From Saturnia japonica (taxonomy: Eukaryota; Arthropoda; Insecta; Lepidoptera; Saturniidae): DNA of 64,000 bases. The stretch covers positions 14,846,930 through 14,910,929 of the forward strand of contig CM065325.1 in the NCBI GenBank assembly GCA_033032175.1, given 5' to 3'. Below are positions 23,114 through 33,951 of this stretch, piece after piece. How positions within the stretch are numbered: position 1 is the first letter of the stretch; each line of letters opens with the position of its first letter. The notes below the pieces were generated by a model. That model saw nothing but the letters and a program-made list of their open reading frames with translations, made no database searches and had not been told where the DNA came from. The translations under genes were made by a program, and so were the position numbers.

Positions 23114-24110
23114 GTGAGATTTATTGATCTATTTCATAGCATATTAAGGTACAAGACTCATTCATAATAAACACACTCACTCATATAGTAACAATTATAA
23201 CTTTGGAACTGTCTTCACTTTTATTTTTTATAGTACTTTGGCAAATTGATGGTACTGTCTCTGATGATAAATTCAGTATAATTCAAACACAACGGTGACC
23301 ACCCATAGATTAGATATTATGTGTGTAAGTTATTAATGAGTTTTTAGCCGGATTTTGATCTGTCATGCGGTACTTTTTAATTAATTAACTTGATTATTTA
23401 ACTCTATATAATGTAGTATTGGTGGCATTTTGCGTGATGTAGTTTGTTTATTGTGCACACATGAAGTGCATTAAAAACAAATAATAGCAACCAGTACCAT
23501 GCATTTTGAGCTGTACACAAAATTTCCTAGGGGACGTTCAAGTATTACGTACCTTTTTGAGCCTCCCTCCCCCCATGTAACTTTTTTACGTACCCCCTCC
23601 CTCTCCTTAAATGTCACGTAACACCCAAGTCAGCATGAGAGCTTTTAGAGGCAAAGAACAGCGGATGATGCGAATCTTCCTGTTTTGAGGATACTACAGT
23701 GTGAACTTACTTTAACACCACTGACTACAGCAATACAATCAAGGGATTCCCCGTAAAACAAACGAAAAGCGTTGTGATCTTGGAAAAGTTTTATTGTCTA
23801 GTTAATCATTTAAATTAAAAAAAAAAACGCATCGTAACGTTTTACAGGACCCACCTCACGCCAAATTGCGTTATTTAATACTTGAACGACTCCTAGGCAG
23901 TTCTAACAAGGAAGCCAATATTTTGTAACAGCCAATCCTGAGAATCAGAAATGAATACGACACTAGACACAAAAAACATTGACAGCACAGACAAGTACTT
24001 CTGCAGCGGCGAAACAAGAAGAACATGAACAAGTTATTGATGAGTAGGTACTTATTATATTATATTATATATTATAACTAGATGTGCATTAATGGATTGT
24101 ATTCTATCAG
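23114..24110 (+). other. Neurexin-1 coding intron 1
   Basis: GT at 23114 and AG at 24109-24110 ('attctatcag') bound a 997-bp phase-0 intron. It holds an R2 fragment (about 23275-23330), an M2 MITE (23527-23895) and AT-rich DNA, with no other coding sequence. Confidence 0.85.
23527..23895. mobile_element. MITE family M2, copy 2, inside Neurexin intron 1
   Basis: Ends match the M2 inverted repeat ('acgttcaagtattacgta' on the left, 'atttaatacttgaacg' on the right). The interior shares 'aacacccaagtcagcatgag' and 'gattccccgtaaaacaaacg' with 11655-12098. Flanks read CCTAG on the left and CCTAG on the right, overlapping the termini, so the exact target duplication is unclear. Confidence 0.65.
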
Positions 24111-24244
24111 GTGGCAAGGAGAGACGAGCATACATCACTAACAGTGGACGGCGCTACGCAAAGCAAGATATCCAGAGGCAAAGAGTTTCTGTTTGGAAAA
24201 TTTCCTACAAACTCGGATGTCTTCATCGGTGGAATACCAGCTTC
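24111..24244 (+). CDS. Nrx-1: Neurexin-1, second coding exon (second part of LNS1)
   Basis: This 134-nt exon is too short to stand out as a reading frame. It continues the LNS1 domain from exon 1 in frame: V-A-R-R-D-E-H-T-S-L-T-V-D-G, then RGKEFLFGKFPTNSDVFIGG and IPA. Fly Nrx-1 has the corresponding order (RNDEQTSL.VDG ... GKEF.FGKF.SNSDV.VGG). It is bounded by 'ttctatcag' upstream and the donor TTC|GTGAGT downstream, leaving phase 2. Joining exons 1 and 2 gives an uninterrupted frame. The next exon, expected to start with the last LNS1 strands, was not found in the remaining 39.7 kb. Confidence 0.92.
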
Positions 24245-24685
24245 GTGAGTTTTTACCTTTATTTGATTAAGTAAATTTAACTGTACAATATCTTAATACT
24301 GTGCAATAAATGTAATATAATCATATAAACAATAATTTTGTGCGCGTCTGTTAGTGACTTGACCGATCGAGCTCATATTTGCATAATAATAACTGGTATG
24401 TATGTATACATATGCTCTCTCTGACTTTTTGTAGACCTTTTTCAGATTTACAGTTACATATAAGTACATACTTTCTCGAATTAATTCACCCACTACTTAT
24501 TTCGTATTAGATTTTTTTATCGTGGAACCCTAACTTTTTTCTACAAGATGTGTAGCCTAAATCACTCCTTATAACAACAACTATCTGCCATTATAAGTCC
24601 CGTCAAAATCGGTCTAACCGTTTCAGAGAATGTGAAGAAAAAATAGGCTTTTATTATAATTACCGTATGTACTTTCATATGTATA

Positions 24686-25955
24686 GGTCCTTACATATGA
24701 AATTAGCGTTTTGTCGTACTGACCACTTTGATCTGAAATATCTCCTCTTTGATTAAGAATTCCAAATTCAATTTTATAAATTCATTTAGCTGTACATTTA
24801 AGTTTTAAAAACATTCATTTGTTTTTTCCTCATTATTTCTTCTTTGGCGTCGCTTATTACCGCACAATGGAAAACATGAAATATAGGTATATTTACGAGT
24901 ACAAGTTCTACCGCGGTGCTAGTGCTGCAGAAAAAGTTTGAAAGGATTAATGATGTGTACGGCGCTGGTGTCGCAAAAGAAAGCACGGTACGTTTTTGGT
25001 TTCAACATTTTCTTTCTGCAAATTTCGACCTTCAGAACCAACCCCGTGGACGGCCGGAGACCAAAGTGGAAAATGAAAAATTAAAGGTTATTGTGGAAGG
25101 GGATCCATCACAAAGCACTTGAGAGATAACTGCAGGCTTCGGGGTAAGTGATAAAACTGTATTAATCCACTTGAAGCAAATCGGGAAAGTAAAAAAACTT
25201 GAACGATGGGTACCTCATGAATTGAGTGAATCGAACTTGCAAACACGCGTCGATTGCTGTGTTTCTTTGCTCAACCGACACACTAATGAAGGGATTTTAA
25301 ATCGAATCATAACTTGTGATAAAAAGTGGATACTGTACGATAATAGGAAGCGCTCGTTGCAATGGCTGAACCCTGAAGACCCAGCCAAATCCTGCCCTAA
25401 ACGAAAATTGACTCAGAAAAAGTTACTGTTGAGTGTTTGGTGGACTAGCGCCGGTGTTGTTCACTACAGCTTTCTAAAATCTGGCCAAACGATTACGGCA
25501 GATATCTATTGTCAGCAACTGCAAACCATGAAGGAAGAACTAGATGCTACACAACCGAGATTGGTCAATCGCTCTAGGCTACTGCGGCTTCACGACAATG
25601 CAAGACCACACACTGTACAGCAAACAACCACTAAGTTAGATGAGCTACAATTGGAATGTCTGCGACATCCATTATACTCCCCGGACCTTGCTCCAACAGA
25701 TTACCATTTTTTCCGGAATTTGGACAACTTCTTACAAGGAAAAAAATTCAACTCCAATGCAGCAGTCCAAACTGCCTTCAAAGAGTTTATTGATTCTCGC
25801 CCCCATGGTTTTTTTTTTCAGGAAAGGGATCAATGAACTACCTGTGAGATGGCAAAAGTGCATAGATAATAACGGTGCATACTTTGATTAATTAAATATA
25901 TTTTACAAAAAAAAAAAAAAAATACTTTATATTCCTCCAATATTAGTATTTTACA
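24686..25955 (+). mobile_element. Mariner element, cecropia-type, copy 2
   Basis: The left terminal repeat 'ggtccttacatatgaaatta' follows TA and matches both ends of the copy at 20032. The right terminal repeat is not recognisable; the region after the coding sequence has a poly-A run and AT-rich DNA. The right boundary is set by where the host Helitron resumes. Confidence 0.75.
24867..25891 (+). pseudogene. Mariner transposase remnant (cecropia-type)
   Basis: The frame runs from MENMKYRYIYEYKFYRG through WFQHFLSANF, a helix-turn-helix region ending LKQIGKVKK, WVPHELSES, ITCDKKWILYDNRKRS, LLSVWWTSAG, LHDNARPHT, HPLYSPDLAPTDYHFF and VRWQKCIDNNGAYFD. Lesions are a frameshift near 24940, a TGA at 25120-25122 in place of a sense codon, and a frameshift near 25820 in a poly-T run. 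All three catalytic aspartates (CDKKW, HDNARPH, TDYH; DD34D pattern) are still present. The longest intact piece is 221 codons (25171-25836). Confidence 0.88.
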
Positions 25956-26025
25956 ATATTTAGTATTAAAAAATGTTATTCTGATATTACAAACAGACAC
26001 TTCAATTTTATTAATTGTATAGATT

Positions 26026-27022
26026 AGTATTGATAGAAATTTTCGTACTTATACTGTTTGATATAAATACAAAGTGGAATGATCAAAATTCATTAGGGGT
26101 GGACGGGATTGAAATTTCGCTGTAAGGGTTATATTTTACGTAGAATTGGTAAAGGAACAAACTTTGATTAAAAACGCGCAGGTGGCAGATTAATTTTCTT
26201 ATAGGGCAGAGTTAACTTATTTTATACCGCTGGGATTCTAAAATTATATAAAATCAAGATTTATTATACAAACCCACATAGCTTATCATTAATACATTAT
26301 CGATTTACCGGATAATAAGTTCTAGTATCATGTTACGCAAGTTTTATTTTCTAAAAAGGGTATTAATATTGGGGAGGCTGATTACGTGAATGATGGTGAT
26401 GTCTGGATGTGATTCCCTCTCTGTACATCTACTGAAAATGATAATAACTGTATATAATTTAATACTGTAAAAAATAATTAAGAAAAGAAATTAAAATATT
26501 GATAAAACCGATTGAGTTCCTTGACAGTTGTTCTCGATGACTGGGCTGTTTTCCGAACCGGCAATAGTGCTTTGACATTCATAAGTGCCTTCTTAGGATC
26601 TAAATTGAATAAAAAATATTTAGATTTTGACTAATGTTTAAGAATTCTTTGGTCTCTCGTGTTTAGGCAACGTTTTTTGTTTACGTAATCGAACTGATGA
26701 CCTTTGAATGTGTGAGTGTTAAGCGATTCCTTCTCTCACATACGATAACTTACTCAATACCTATAGTACATTCTAGACTTTCATGTTTTTCCAGAATACT
26801 TTTAATATACAAATCGTAAAATTATATTCAATGCAAAGTATAGAAATGTTAAATTAGAAATTGTAATTAATCAATGAAATCACTATAGAAATATTTAGAG
26901 AGACAAGTTTTATTACTGAAAAAACTAAAGTATAGGTACCTAATTTTACATCAAGTGTGTATTTATTGGAGATTACAAATTGAACATTAAAGTTTTCCCA
27001 AGAGAAAATAATTAGGTTAACC
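26026..27022. other. AT-rich DNA left of the duplicated block
   Basis: No reading frame with coding character and no repeat with a clear partner in the window was seen, apart from 'tttaccggataataagtt' near 26304, which recurs near 59110. Confidence 0.45.
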
Positions 27023-28285
27023 GTAATAAATCTAAACAACGGTCTACTGTTAAGAAATTTCTGGAACTGAAGACGGGCAGGTTTATGGCAATTAAGGCTG
27101 TAATTGATTGGCTTCCCAAAATCAACTGTACAACTTCTATAGCTGTTAGACTTGTAGGTTTTATTATAAGGTTAACTTTGTTTATGTGTAGATACAAATT
27201 GGAAACTACCTATGATAGCATAGAAGAAAAACTCATTAGCAGCTAATTCAGTATCTGAAACGGCCTTATCGTTATTCTATTATTTGTTCGATGTTTATTA
27301 TATACCGGAAGAACACACTCCTTGTAATGTTTCATAACCTGATATCAAAATGGTTTCTACTAAATACATTATTGATAAAAATGGGCGTAGCTAGCGAATT
27401 TACCTATTCGGCCAGTCAGCTGAGCCGGTATTCCCCTTTAATACTGTACATTTTCCATGAGTTTCGTAGAGTAACCAATGCCCACCCTGTCCCCCTTAAC
27501 TATCCACAAATATGTTGACAAATAAATAATAGGATGAGTCCGTGTTGCCAATTATGAAAACCCAACCATTGGTTTCCGCTTTATTGCAGCGCAGAGGAGA
27601 CTAATTATTAATGTAAAGTTACACCAATATATAATGCTTAAATGGAATATATTAATTTGAGGATTGAAATACGAATAAAAGCAAAAGTAAGCGTTCAATT
27701 TCTCATGATATTTAGTGTGTTGACAGTTGATAATTGGCTATTGGATGTTGTTTTCTAAAGCTCGTTTTATGTTTAGAGTAGTTTAACGTCTTTCGCTTCA
27801 ATCTTTATAGTTGTGATTCATTTTAGACTTTACGACGAGAACATGATGCGAATAATTTTTTTTTAATTCAACCTGCATTTCGAAAGTTTTCTAATATAGT
27901 TTAGTTATTACGCATAAGTGAAGATATAGCACTGAACGTCAATTTAGAATTTCTTTACGGTTACTTGACCATTTTGAAAATTGTGACACACCACAGAGTT
28001 ACACAGGCTTAGACATTACAGAACATGAGATCAGCAGGATAAGAACGATATAGAAACGAACTACAATAAAACTATAACTATAACTGATAAACTTAAGACA
28101 AGATAGTCTGCTTTATAAGCTAGTCTTAGATATATATCACTACCCTCCTATTCGGACTGAGTGGAATGTTTTAAAATGCGTAGCATACAATAAGCGGCCA
28201 GTATTCTTGTTTCAATCGTGGAACCGTTTACATCGCCTACAGACATTCCTCATAGTTAAATTAGCGATGGAAGGAGCATCCAACT

Positions 28286-28692
28286 TGTCAACTCTCGGGA
28301 TTTATTGTGAATAAAAAGACGTCCACAATATTTTAATGTGTGCTAAATTAATAGCGCTTGTTTTATTCTTGTTTCTTACAAAGTTACAGTAGTTCGTAGT
28401 AACAATGTGGTTTCTTAATAACGTTCTTGACTGTAGTTTGCTTGTAGATTCGCTGCTTGCTGTTGCTGGTGTTGTGGTGTTTCTCGAACTGATCGTAGTA
28501 CTGCCGCCCTCTCCGCTATATTTAACCTCGCCCTTTGCCTCGCAACCGGTCGTGCGATGGATTCCGTGCGGGGCGTCGCTCAGCCAATGAGCTCAGCACT
28601 CTCCGCAGAGCGAGGCTAACCGTGGGAAAGGGACGGCAGTACCATGAGTCACCATGCCAGATGTTCCGAGTCTGGCATGGTTCATCCTTACA
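28286..28692 (-). mobile_element. Solo-LTR-like unit, copy A
   Basis: Read on the minus strand it begins TGTAAGGATGAACC and ends GAGAGTTGACA, so it has TG...CA termini. AGT(T) flanks both sides. It carries a TATA-like box (minus strand TTAAATATA, 28517-28525), an initiator TCAGTT with its A at 28490, about 27-35 bp downstream of the TATA, and AATAAA signals at 28363-28368 and 28301-28306. This is the layout of an LTR promoter. No retroviral-type coding region adjoins it, so it looks like a solo LTR. The family was not identified. Confidence 0.6.
28651..28681. repeat. 11-bp-stem hairpin in LTR-like unit, copy A
   Basis: ACCATGCCAGA, 9-nt spacer TGTTCCGAG, then its perfect complement TCTGGCATGGT. 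The same hairpin is unchanged at 35593-35623. Confidence 0.85.
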
Positions 28693-29074
28693 ACTAGTAA
28701 AATTTATACATTTAAACTTACAACTAGCTATATTCTTATTTTAATCGTTTTAAAATACACATATTCACACATATTCAGTTCATATTATTATATCTATTCC
28801 TAACACGTATTTATAAACCTTATTCCTAACACGTATTATTTCATTTATTTGTTCATTCTATACTATTAGACTATCGTTATTCGCTCGCCCCGTTCGCTGT
28901 CCGCAACAGGATTCCTTCTATTATTTGCTACGTGGGTTTTACTTGGCGCAATTGAATATTGGCTAGGTTTTTCTTTTTTTTTACTAAACATTATACACAC
29001 CTTGCATATACCTTTCTCTTGCTCACCTGGAAGACTGGCAGAGAATGATTTTTAGCATTAAGTCCTCCATTTTT

Positions 29075-29761
29075 ACTATTTTGTACAATAAAGAATATAA
29101 TAATGATAAAGTGGGCGTCAATCTTGATGTAGGCATTTTTTTTTAAATTATAGGCTCGTTTTTTAGCACTATATAATTAAGATAACCAAATTATACAATC
29201 TTTGCATCCAATTATACGATTTGACATACTATTAATAAGTTTTTGACACTGGAACTATTTTGTACAATAAAGAATATAATAATGATAAAATGGGTGTCAA
29301 TTTTGATGTAGCCATTTTTTTTAATTATTAACTCGTTTTTTAGCACTAGATAATTAAGATAACCAAATTATACAATCTTTGCATCCAATTATACGATTTG
29401 ACATAATATTAATAAGTTTTTGACACTGGAACTATTTTGTACAATAAAGAATATAATAATGATAAAATGGGTATCAATCTTGATGTAGCCATTAAAAAAA
29501 AATTATAAACTCGTTTTTTAGCACTAGATAATTAAGATAACCAAATTATACAATATTTGTATCCAATTATACGATTTGACATAATATTAATAAGTTTTTG
29601 ACACTGGAACTATTTTGTACAATAAAGAATATAATAATGATAAAATGGGTATCAATCTTGATGTAGCCTTTTAAAAAAAAGTTATAGACTCGTTTTTTAG
29701 CACTAGATAATTAAGATAACCAAATTATACAATCTTTGCATCCAATTATACGATTTGACAT
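29075..29761 (+). repeat. Tandem array of about 179-bp units, copy A
   Basis: Four units begin at 29075, 29254, 29431 and 29609 with 'actattttgtacaataaag' and include 'gataattaagataaccaaat', 'tccaattatacgatttgaca' and 'agtttttgacactgga'. The spacings are 179, 177 and 178. The fourth unit is split by the 1191-bp insertion and finishes at 30958-30984. Confidence 0.92.
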
Positions 29762-30952
29762 TAAAATGAGCGCGGACCCGAAGCGGAGCCGGCCGCCTAT
29801 TATACAATGTGCTACGTCAATCTATACAGAGCGGGACCGCGCACCGAGGGCGCGAACGCGACGGAAACGATTCCCTCGTACTCTGTATATAACCGACGGC
29901 GGATAACACGCTACGGTAACCAGCTGTCTGGAAACCAGTGCGTGCGAGCCCCTCTCACTACGTGCGACCAACCCTGTTCACACCCGAAACTACTAGGCGT
30001 GAAGAGGGCGAAACATCAAGGTACACACACGCAGTGAGGTGCCTGCTGGTAAGCGCGGCGATGACGTAGCACGGAGCGGAATGGACTGGGTCGCTGGCGG
30101 GTTGAACTTAGTGAAGATGCGAAGAAATGACACACAGGCACCACAATAAAATTTGCTGTATTCTTCAAGACAATACACTTTGTTAATACTATATCTTCTG
30201 GGTACGGTTACTTCCAGTTTCTTGAGTCTTGAGTCTTGAGTATTGATTCTTCAATTTGTGGTACCCGTGTGCGCTCGTTTGCCCCGGCAGAACGCCTTTT
30301 ATATGGTTTGCCGGAGAGCGAGACGGACGATGGCGTCTCTATCCGTACTGCTCATCACCAAACTTGGGTGTGGTCCGTTAACCGCGGTAATGCGCAGTGG
30401 TTGCAATATTGCTGTCTCTGTCTATTATTATTATTACTTGTATACAGAATACAATAAATTGTTAATATCTCTAATTACAGTTATTCAATTACAATAAAAA
30501 CTATTTCACATTAATGTAGACATAAATACCTATTCAAAAACACTATCTTTAACATTATAGGTTAATAAACACGGGAGATATAAAGCATTAAACATTGCAA
30601 CCTTAAAACGTCTTGTGACTCGTTATATACGTACTATTTGAGCTTACACACGTTATAAAATACATACGGAAGGCTATTCTACCTATATCACGCGAAACAT
30701 TATGTATAATTTTTACAAAATATGAATTATTGACAATATATTATTTTAGTACTTTACGTGATTATTTTTATTAGATTACGCACATTTTCATGACTTATAT
30801 ACTGTCTTTACATACCTACGCGCTATAGTAACATATTTAAAACATTACAAACATTTAATTATTGATCGTTTGTGCAAATTATTCATCCTTACAACTTATA
30901 TTTACAAATGTTATTTTTATATCATTACGCTTAAGCTTATGCGTCGCTAACA
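29762..30952 (-). mobile_element. 1191-bp LTR-like insertion, only in copy A
   Basis: GACAT at 29757-29761 is repeated at 30953-30957; copy B has a single GACAT at the same place. The insertion is therefore a clean 1191-bp element with a 5-bp target duplication. On the minus strand it starts TGTTAGCG and carries a strong TATA box (ATATAAAAGG, about 30295-30304) followed by a GC-rich leader. This suggests a solo LTR of a retrotransposon. It ends TTTTA rather than CA, so the class is not certain. A (cttgagt)3 tandem lies at about 30221-30241. No long reading frame is present. Confidence 0.6.
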
Positions 30953-31440
30953 GACATACTATTAATAAGTTTTTGACACTGGAAAATACTTTTGGATTGC
31001 TAATTGAAGAAAATGAACACCACTGACTTCGGGACAATTTTATACGTCTTCGGTAACGAGCAGCCCTGATATATTATTCCGAGCATACGACTGGTTTATA
31101 TTGAAATTCATATCGTGTGTCGGTTTTTATAAAAGCCTTCTGTCTTATATAGCCCTAATACGTGTTAGTACGTGGGACGACTTTGGATTTAAGAACGATT
31201 AAGTTGAATGATTCGTTCGTTTTGAAACTGACATAAAAATATACAGTTCATCTGATTCAGCTAACCTCGAGCAAGAATAAGGCTCTATACATTTTACATT
31301 TTAAATATAGATATTACTTATTGTAATTGTTGCTCAATGGTTATGTATTTGCATTTGCTATCATTTAAAGAAGAGACTGGTGAGTGTTTCTCTACCTTAA
31401 CAATTTAGAAATTGCTGAAACTTTACTTTTTTAAACTTTT

Positions 31441-31795
31441 GGTCCTCATAAGAAAGCTTAGGGACAATCAAAGGGTTAGTAATGTGCTCGGAGTTTTTCT
31501 GTATGATCGCATTAGAAATGATGAGTTCCGCATAAGCACCAAAGTTTTCGATATAGCCCTAACAAAAGTGAGACTTAAGTAGCAGGCTATAGGTGCACGT
31601 AGCTAGTAGAACGAATGGTTGTTGGAAAGAAAAAGTTCTCGAATGGGGATCTTGTAGCGGATGACGAAAAGTAGGGAGACCCGCCATAAAGTAGACCAAC
31701 GATCTTCGGTATGTTCAATGAAAATATACTACATCCGAAGGGCTAGCAGCAGTGCAGGACCGGTCGTTGTGATGATGTTTTGGCTGAAATTATGA
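31441..31795 (+). pseudogene. RTE-type LINE C-terminal fragment, copy A
   Basis: Translation gives LGVFLYDRIRNDEFR, KVFDIALTKVRLK, then (with stops) WLLERKSSRMGIL and RETRHKVDQRS. This is the order seen at the C-terminus of RTE reverse transcriptases (RI.N.EIRRRTKV.DIA...KW.WAGH..R...RW...VL.W.P...R..GRPP.RW.DD). Several stops and shifts show it is dead. It is shared with copy B at 37177-37531. Confidence 0.6.
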
Positions 31796-32429
31796 TGACG
31801 TTGAAACTTTACCATGATAATCAACGGTTTTATCTTTCTATTAAATTTTTCTGCAAAATTCACAAGTTAATTTAAATTTCAACTAAATTTAATATATAAC
31901 AGAATTATAAGAGAATCGAGAAGCGCATAAGTTTATGATTTATGGTTTATGTAGCTGATAAACATTTACGATTGCATTACTATATATTAATTTGCAATTG
32001 TGCATAGACAAGCCTTCGAAACGTAAAGTGTAAATGTGCCATAGACAAATGTTATAAAATAGTCTGGATGTACATTAAAAGGAGACGGATACTCTTTCAT
32101 AAAGACATGGCGTTGTAATTAAAAAAAGAGATGTAAAAATATGAAAACGGTGTAAATTAATAGCTAATGCATTATCAAACAGCCGCTGAAACAAATTTTG
32201 CGATCTAAAAGCAGAGATTTAAGATATTTCGTAAAAGCAAAGTCTTGTAATAAACTTCAAATAAACTATTTTTGAAGTAGGATTAATATTAAAAAAGGTT
32301 ATGTTTCTTTTACATGCGAGAGAAGAAAGATATAACGTAAAGAGAAGGAGAAAGACAGCTATATGACGTAAATTTAACCGCGTCTCCCTTTTCAAGAAGT
32401 TTTACTTCTATCACGTTTATTGTGTTATG

Positions 32430-32665
32430 CAGGGGATTTTTTTTATTAACTTTAAAAAAAACTTGACTGTATACATTTTTGTTTATTTTTTGGGTATAAC
32501 TTCTTTGTTTATGAACCGATTTAGATTATTATTTTTCTTTGGAAAGGGGATACCTCAAGGGTAGGGTCCCGTTTTAATTTCATTGGCGTTGGACCGTCAA
32601 GTTCGAAGATATACTAGGGAACTACTCAAAACCAATATGTTTGCTTTCTTTTTTGTTAAAAATTA
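32430..32665 (+). repeat. Interspersed repeat family R3 in copy A
   Basis: Contains 'gggtataacttctttgttta', 'gaaccgattt', 'gatacctcaagggtaggg' and 'cattggcgttggacc'. It matches 5590-5800 and is repeated in copy B at about 38168-38400. Confidence 0.6.
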
Positions 32666-32703
32666 TTCGTCCAGCATAAGTCAAGTAAAAGTCAGTAGAT
32701 TTA

Positions 32704-32918
32704 TCTATATAGTAAATAAAATTGAAGTGTCTGTTTGTAATGTCAAAATAACAGACTTTTAGTAAATGCATATGAGAGTGTATATACGATAACTATAACA
32801 AAAACTCATTTCTTTTTTTTGTCTGCATGTTTGTTCCGGGTAATCTTCGAAACGGTTGAACCGATTTTGCCAGGACTTTCACTGTTAGATGATGTTATGG
32901 GTAACTTAGGCTATTTTT
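32704..32918 (+). mobile_element. Helitron family H1, 5' fragment at end of copy A
   Basis: It starts TCTATATAGTAAATAAAATT and stops after 'gtaacttaggctattttt', where the GAAGTGAA element begins. The rest of the Helitron, present in copy B, is missing on this side. Confidence 0.7.
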
Positions 32919-33455
32919 GAAGTGAAACTTCTTTATCGACGTATGGGAGAAATTTTGTAGCAATCGTCACGTTTTTCGGTTACGCGCCATGTTGCTTTTT
33001 TTATCAAAGTTTAGTATAGTGACGTAAAGAATATAATGTAATATATTATAATAATAACAACAATATATTAGTTTTGAAGTTTGGTTTGAAATAAGAATAA
33101 CAATATATTAATTTGAAAGTGATAAAATAAAAAGACTTATTCAAATTTAAGTGAATTTACAAGAAAAGTGAGAGTAAATTTCGTTTTATAAATTCAACAC
33201 GTATGAGCATGATTTTAATATTTATTTGAGGTTAACCTCACTTTTTGATTGTAAGTATCAGTGAATGTACATAAATCTGTTAAAATTAGCAAGAATTAAT
33301 AAATATGACTGTAAATCTAGTGAACATTATTAATTCTTAAAACAATAAAAAATATAAATTAAATAATAATTTAAAAATAAAACAAAACACGATTAGAAAA
33401 TAAAAATATGTATACGTACATCTTTTTTAATTATTCGTTTTTAATGATTTATTTA
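32919..33455 (+). mobile_element. MITE family M1, truncated copy at duplication junction
   Basis: It begins GAAGTGAAACTTCTTTATCG and follows the reverse of 18240-18831 ('aaagaatataatgtaatata', 'gaggttaacctcactttttg', 'atgtatacgtacatc') up to about 33455. There it diverges before the second terminal repeat. Confidence 0.7.
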
Positions 33456-33951
33456 TTCATTTTTAATTTTATAAAAACGTTGCATTTCTACAAGATTATG
33501 TCATCATATAATTGTATTTGTTCCGGCCACCGGCTAAACCTACCGATGTCCGGATGGGTAAAATATTCCCAGATCAGACGCCTGGGGTTTTGAGTGCACT
33601 GTTTATGTGTGGTTGCGGATTCACCTACCCCAGCAAGAATGTAGCAGTAAAGCCCACCCACCTGGAGGTTTTCAGCGCTGCACCGAATCGGTAGTCACGT
33701 AGCTGGCCGGCGACTCTTTTCCACTCGCAACTCACACCCGAAAACGTTTGTCCCGACGCTTCTCTAGTATATAATTTTTTACACCTTGATTTATCACGCA
33801 ATTAACCTTAATAATAATTAAAGGCAGTTTTTTCTTATAACACCACGAACAAAAATGGCGGCAGCGGTAACTCGACTCCACGACGACTCATAGTGTTTTC
33901 AAACCGCGGTGCGCGTCGCCGGGGTTCTCACGCGCACGCATACCGACGACT
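33456..33951. other. GC-rich junction segment between the two block copies
   Basis: Unlike its surroundings it has several GC-rich stretches ('gttccggccaccggctaaac', 'ggccggcgactc', 'cgcgtcgccggggttctc') and 'aaaatggcggcagcgg'. No reading frame or family could be assigned. It has no copy to the right of block B or left of block A, so it marks the joint itself. Confidence 0.5.

Larger units (their letters stand above)
24515..26025 (-). mobile_element. Helitron family H1 interrupted by a mariner
   Basis: The left part to about 24684 holds H1 sequence in reverse ('cccgtcaaaatcggtctaac', 'taccgtatgtactttcatat'). The right part from about 25960 resumes with 'attacaaacagacacttcaa' and the H1 5' end 'attgtataGA'. 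The mariner at 24686-25955 sits exactly between these H1 pieces, so it inserted later. The H1 3' end (CTAG) is not found. Confidence 0.65.
27023..32918 (+). repeat. Duplicated block, copy A
   Basis: From 'gtaataaatctaaacaacgg' (27023) to 'cttaggctattttt' (32918) the sequence is repeated at 33952-38657 in the same orientation. Differences are scattered substitutions, small indels and one 1196-bp insertion unique to copy A (29762-30957). The offset is 6929 at the left and 5736 after the insertion. Contents are a 73-codon open end-of-frame, a solo-LTR-like unit, four tandem units of about 179 bp, an RTE fragment, R3 and the start of an H1 Helitron. Confidence 0.95.

Noticed and set aside
27291..27518. 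75-codon frame conserved in both block copies
   Set aside because: The identity reflects recent duplication of the DNA. No domain or codon bias supports a protein.
28405..28590. 61-codon frame repeated at 35333-35518, and a 103-codon reverse frame at 35230-35541
   Set aside because: They are repeated only because the whole block is duplicated. They overlap the LTR-like promoter, and the reverse frame is broken in copy A.
29075..29761. CRISPR-like repeat array
   Set aside because: The units are head-to-tail repeats of about 179 bp with no spacers, in a eukaryotic genome.
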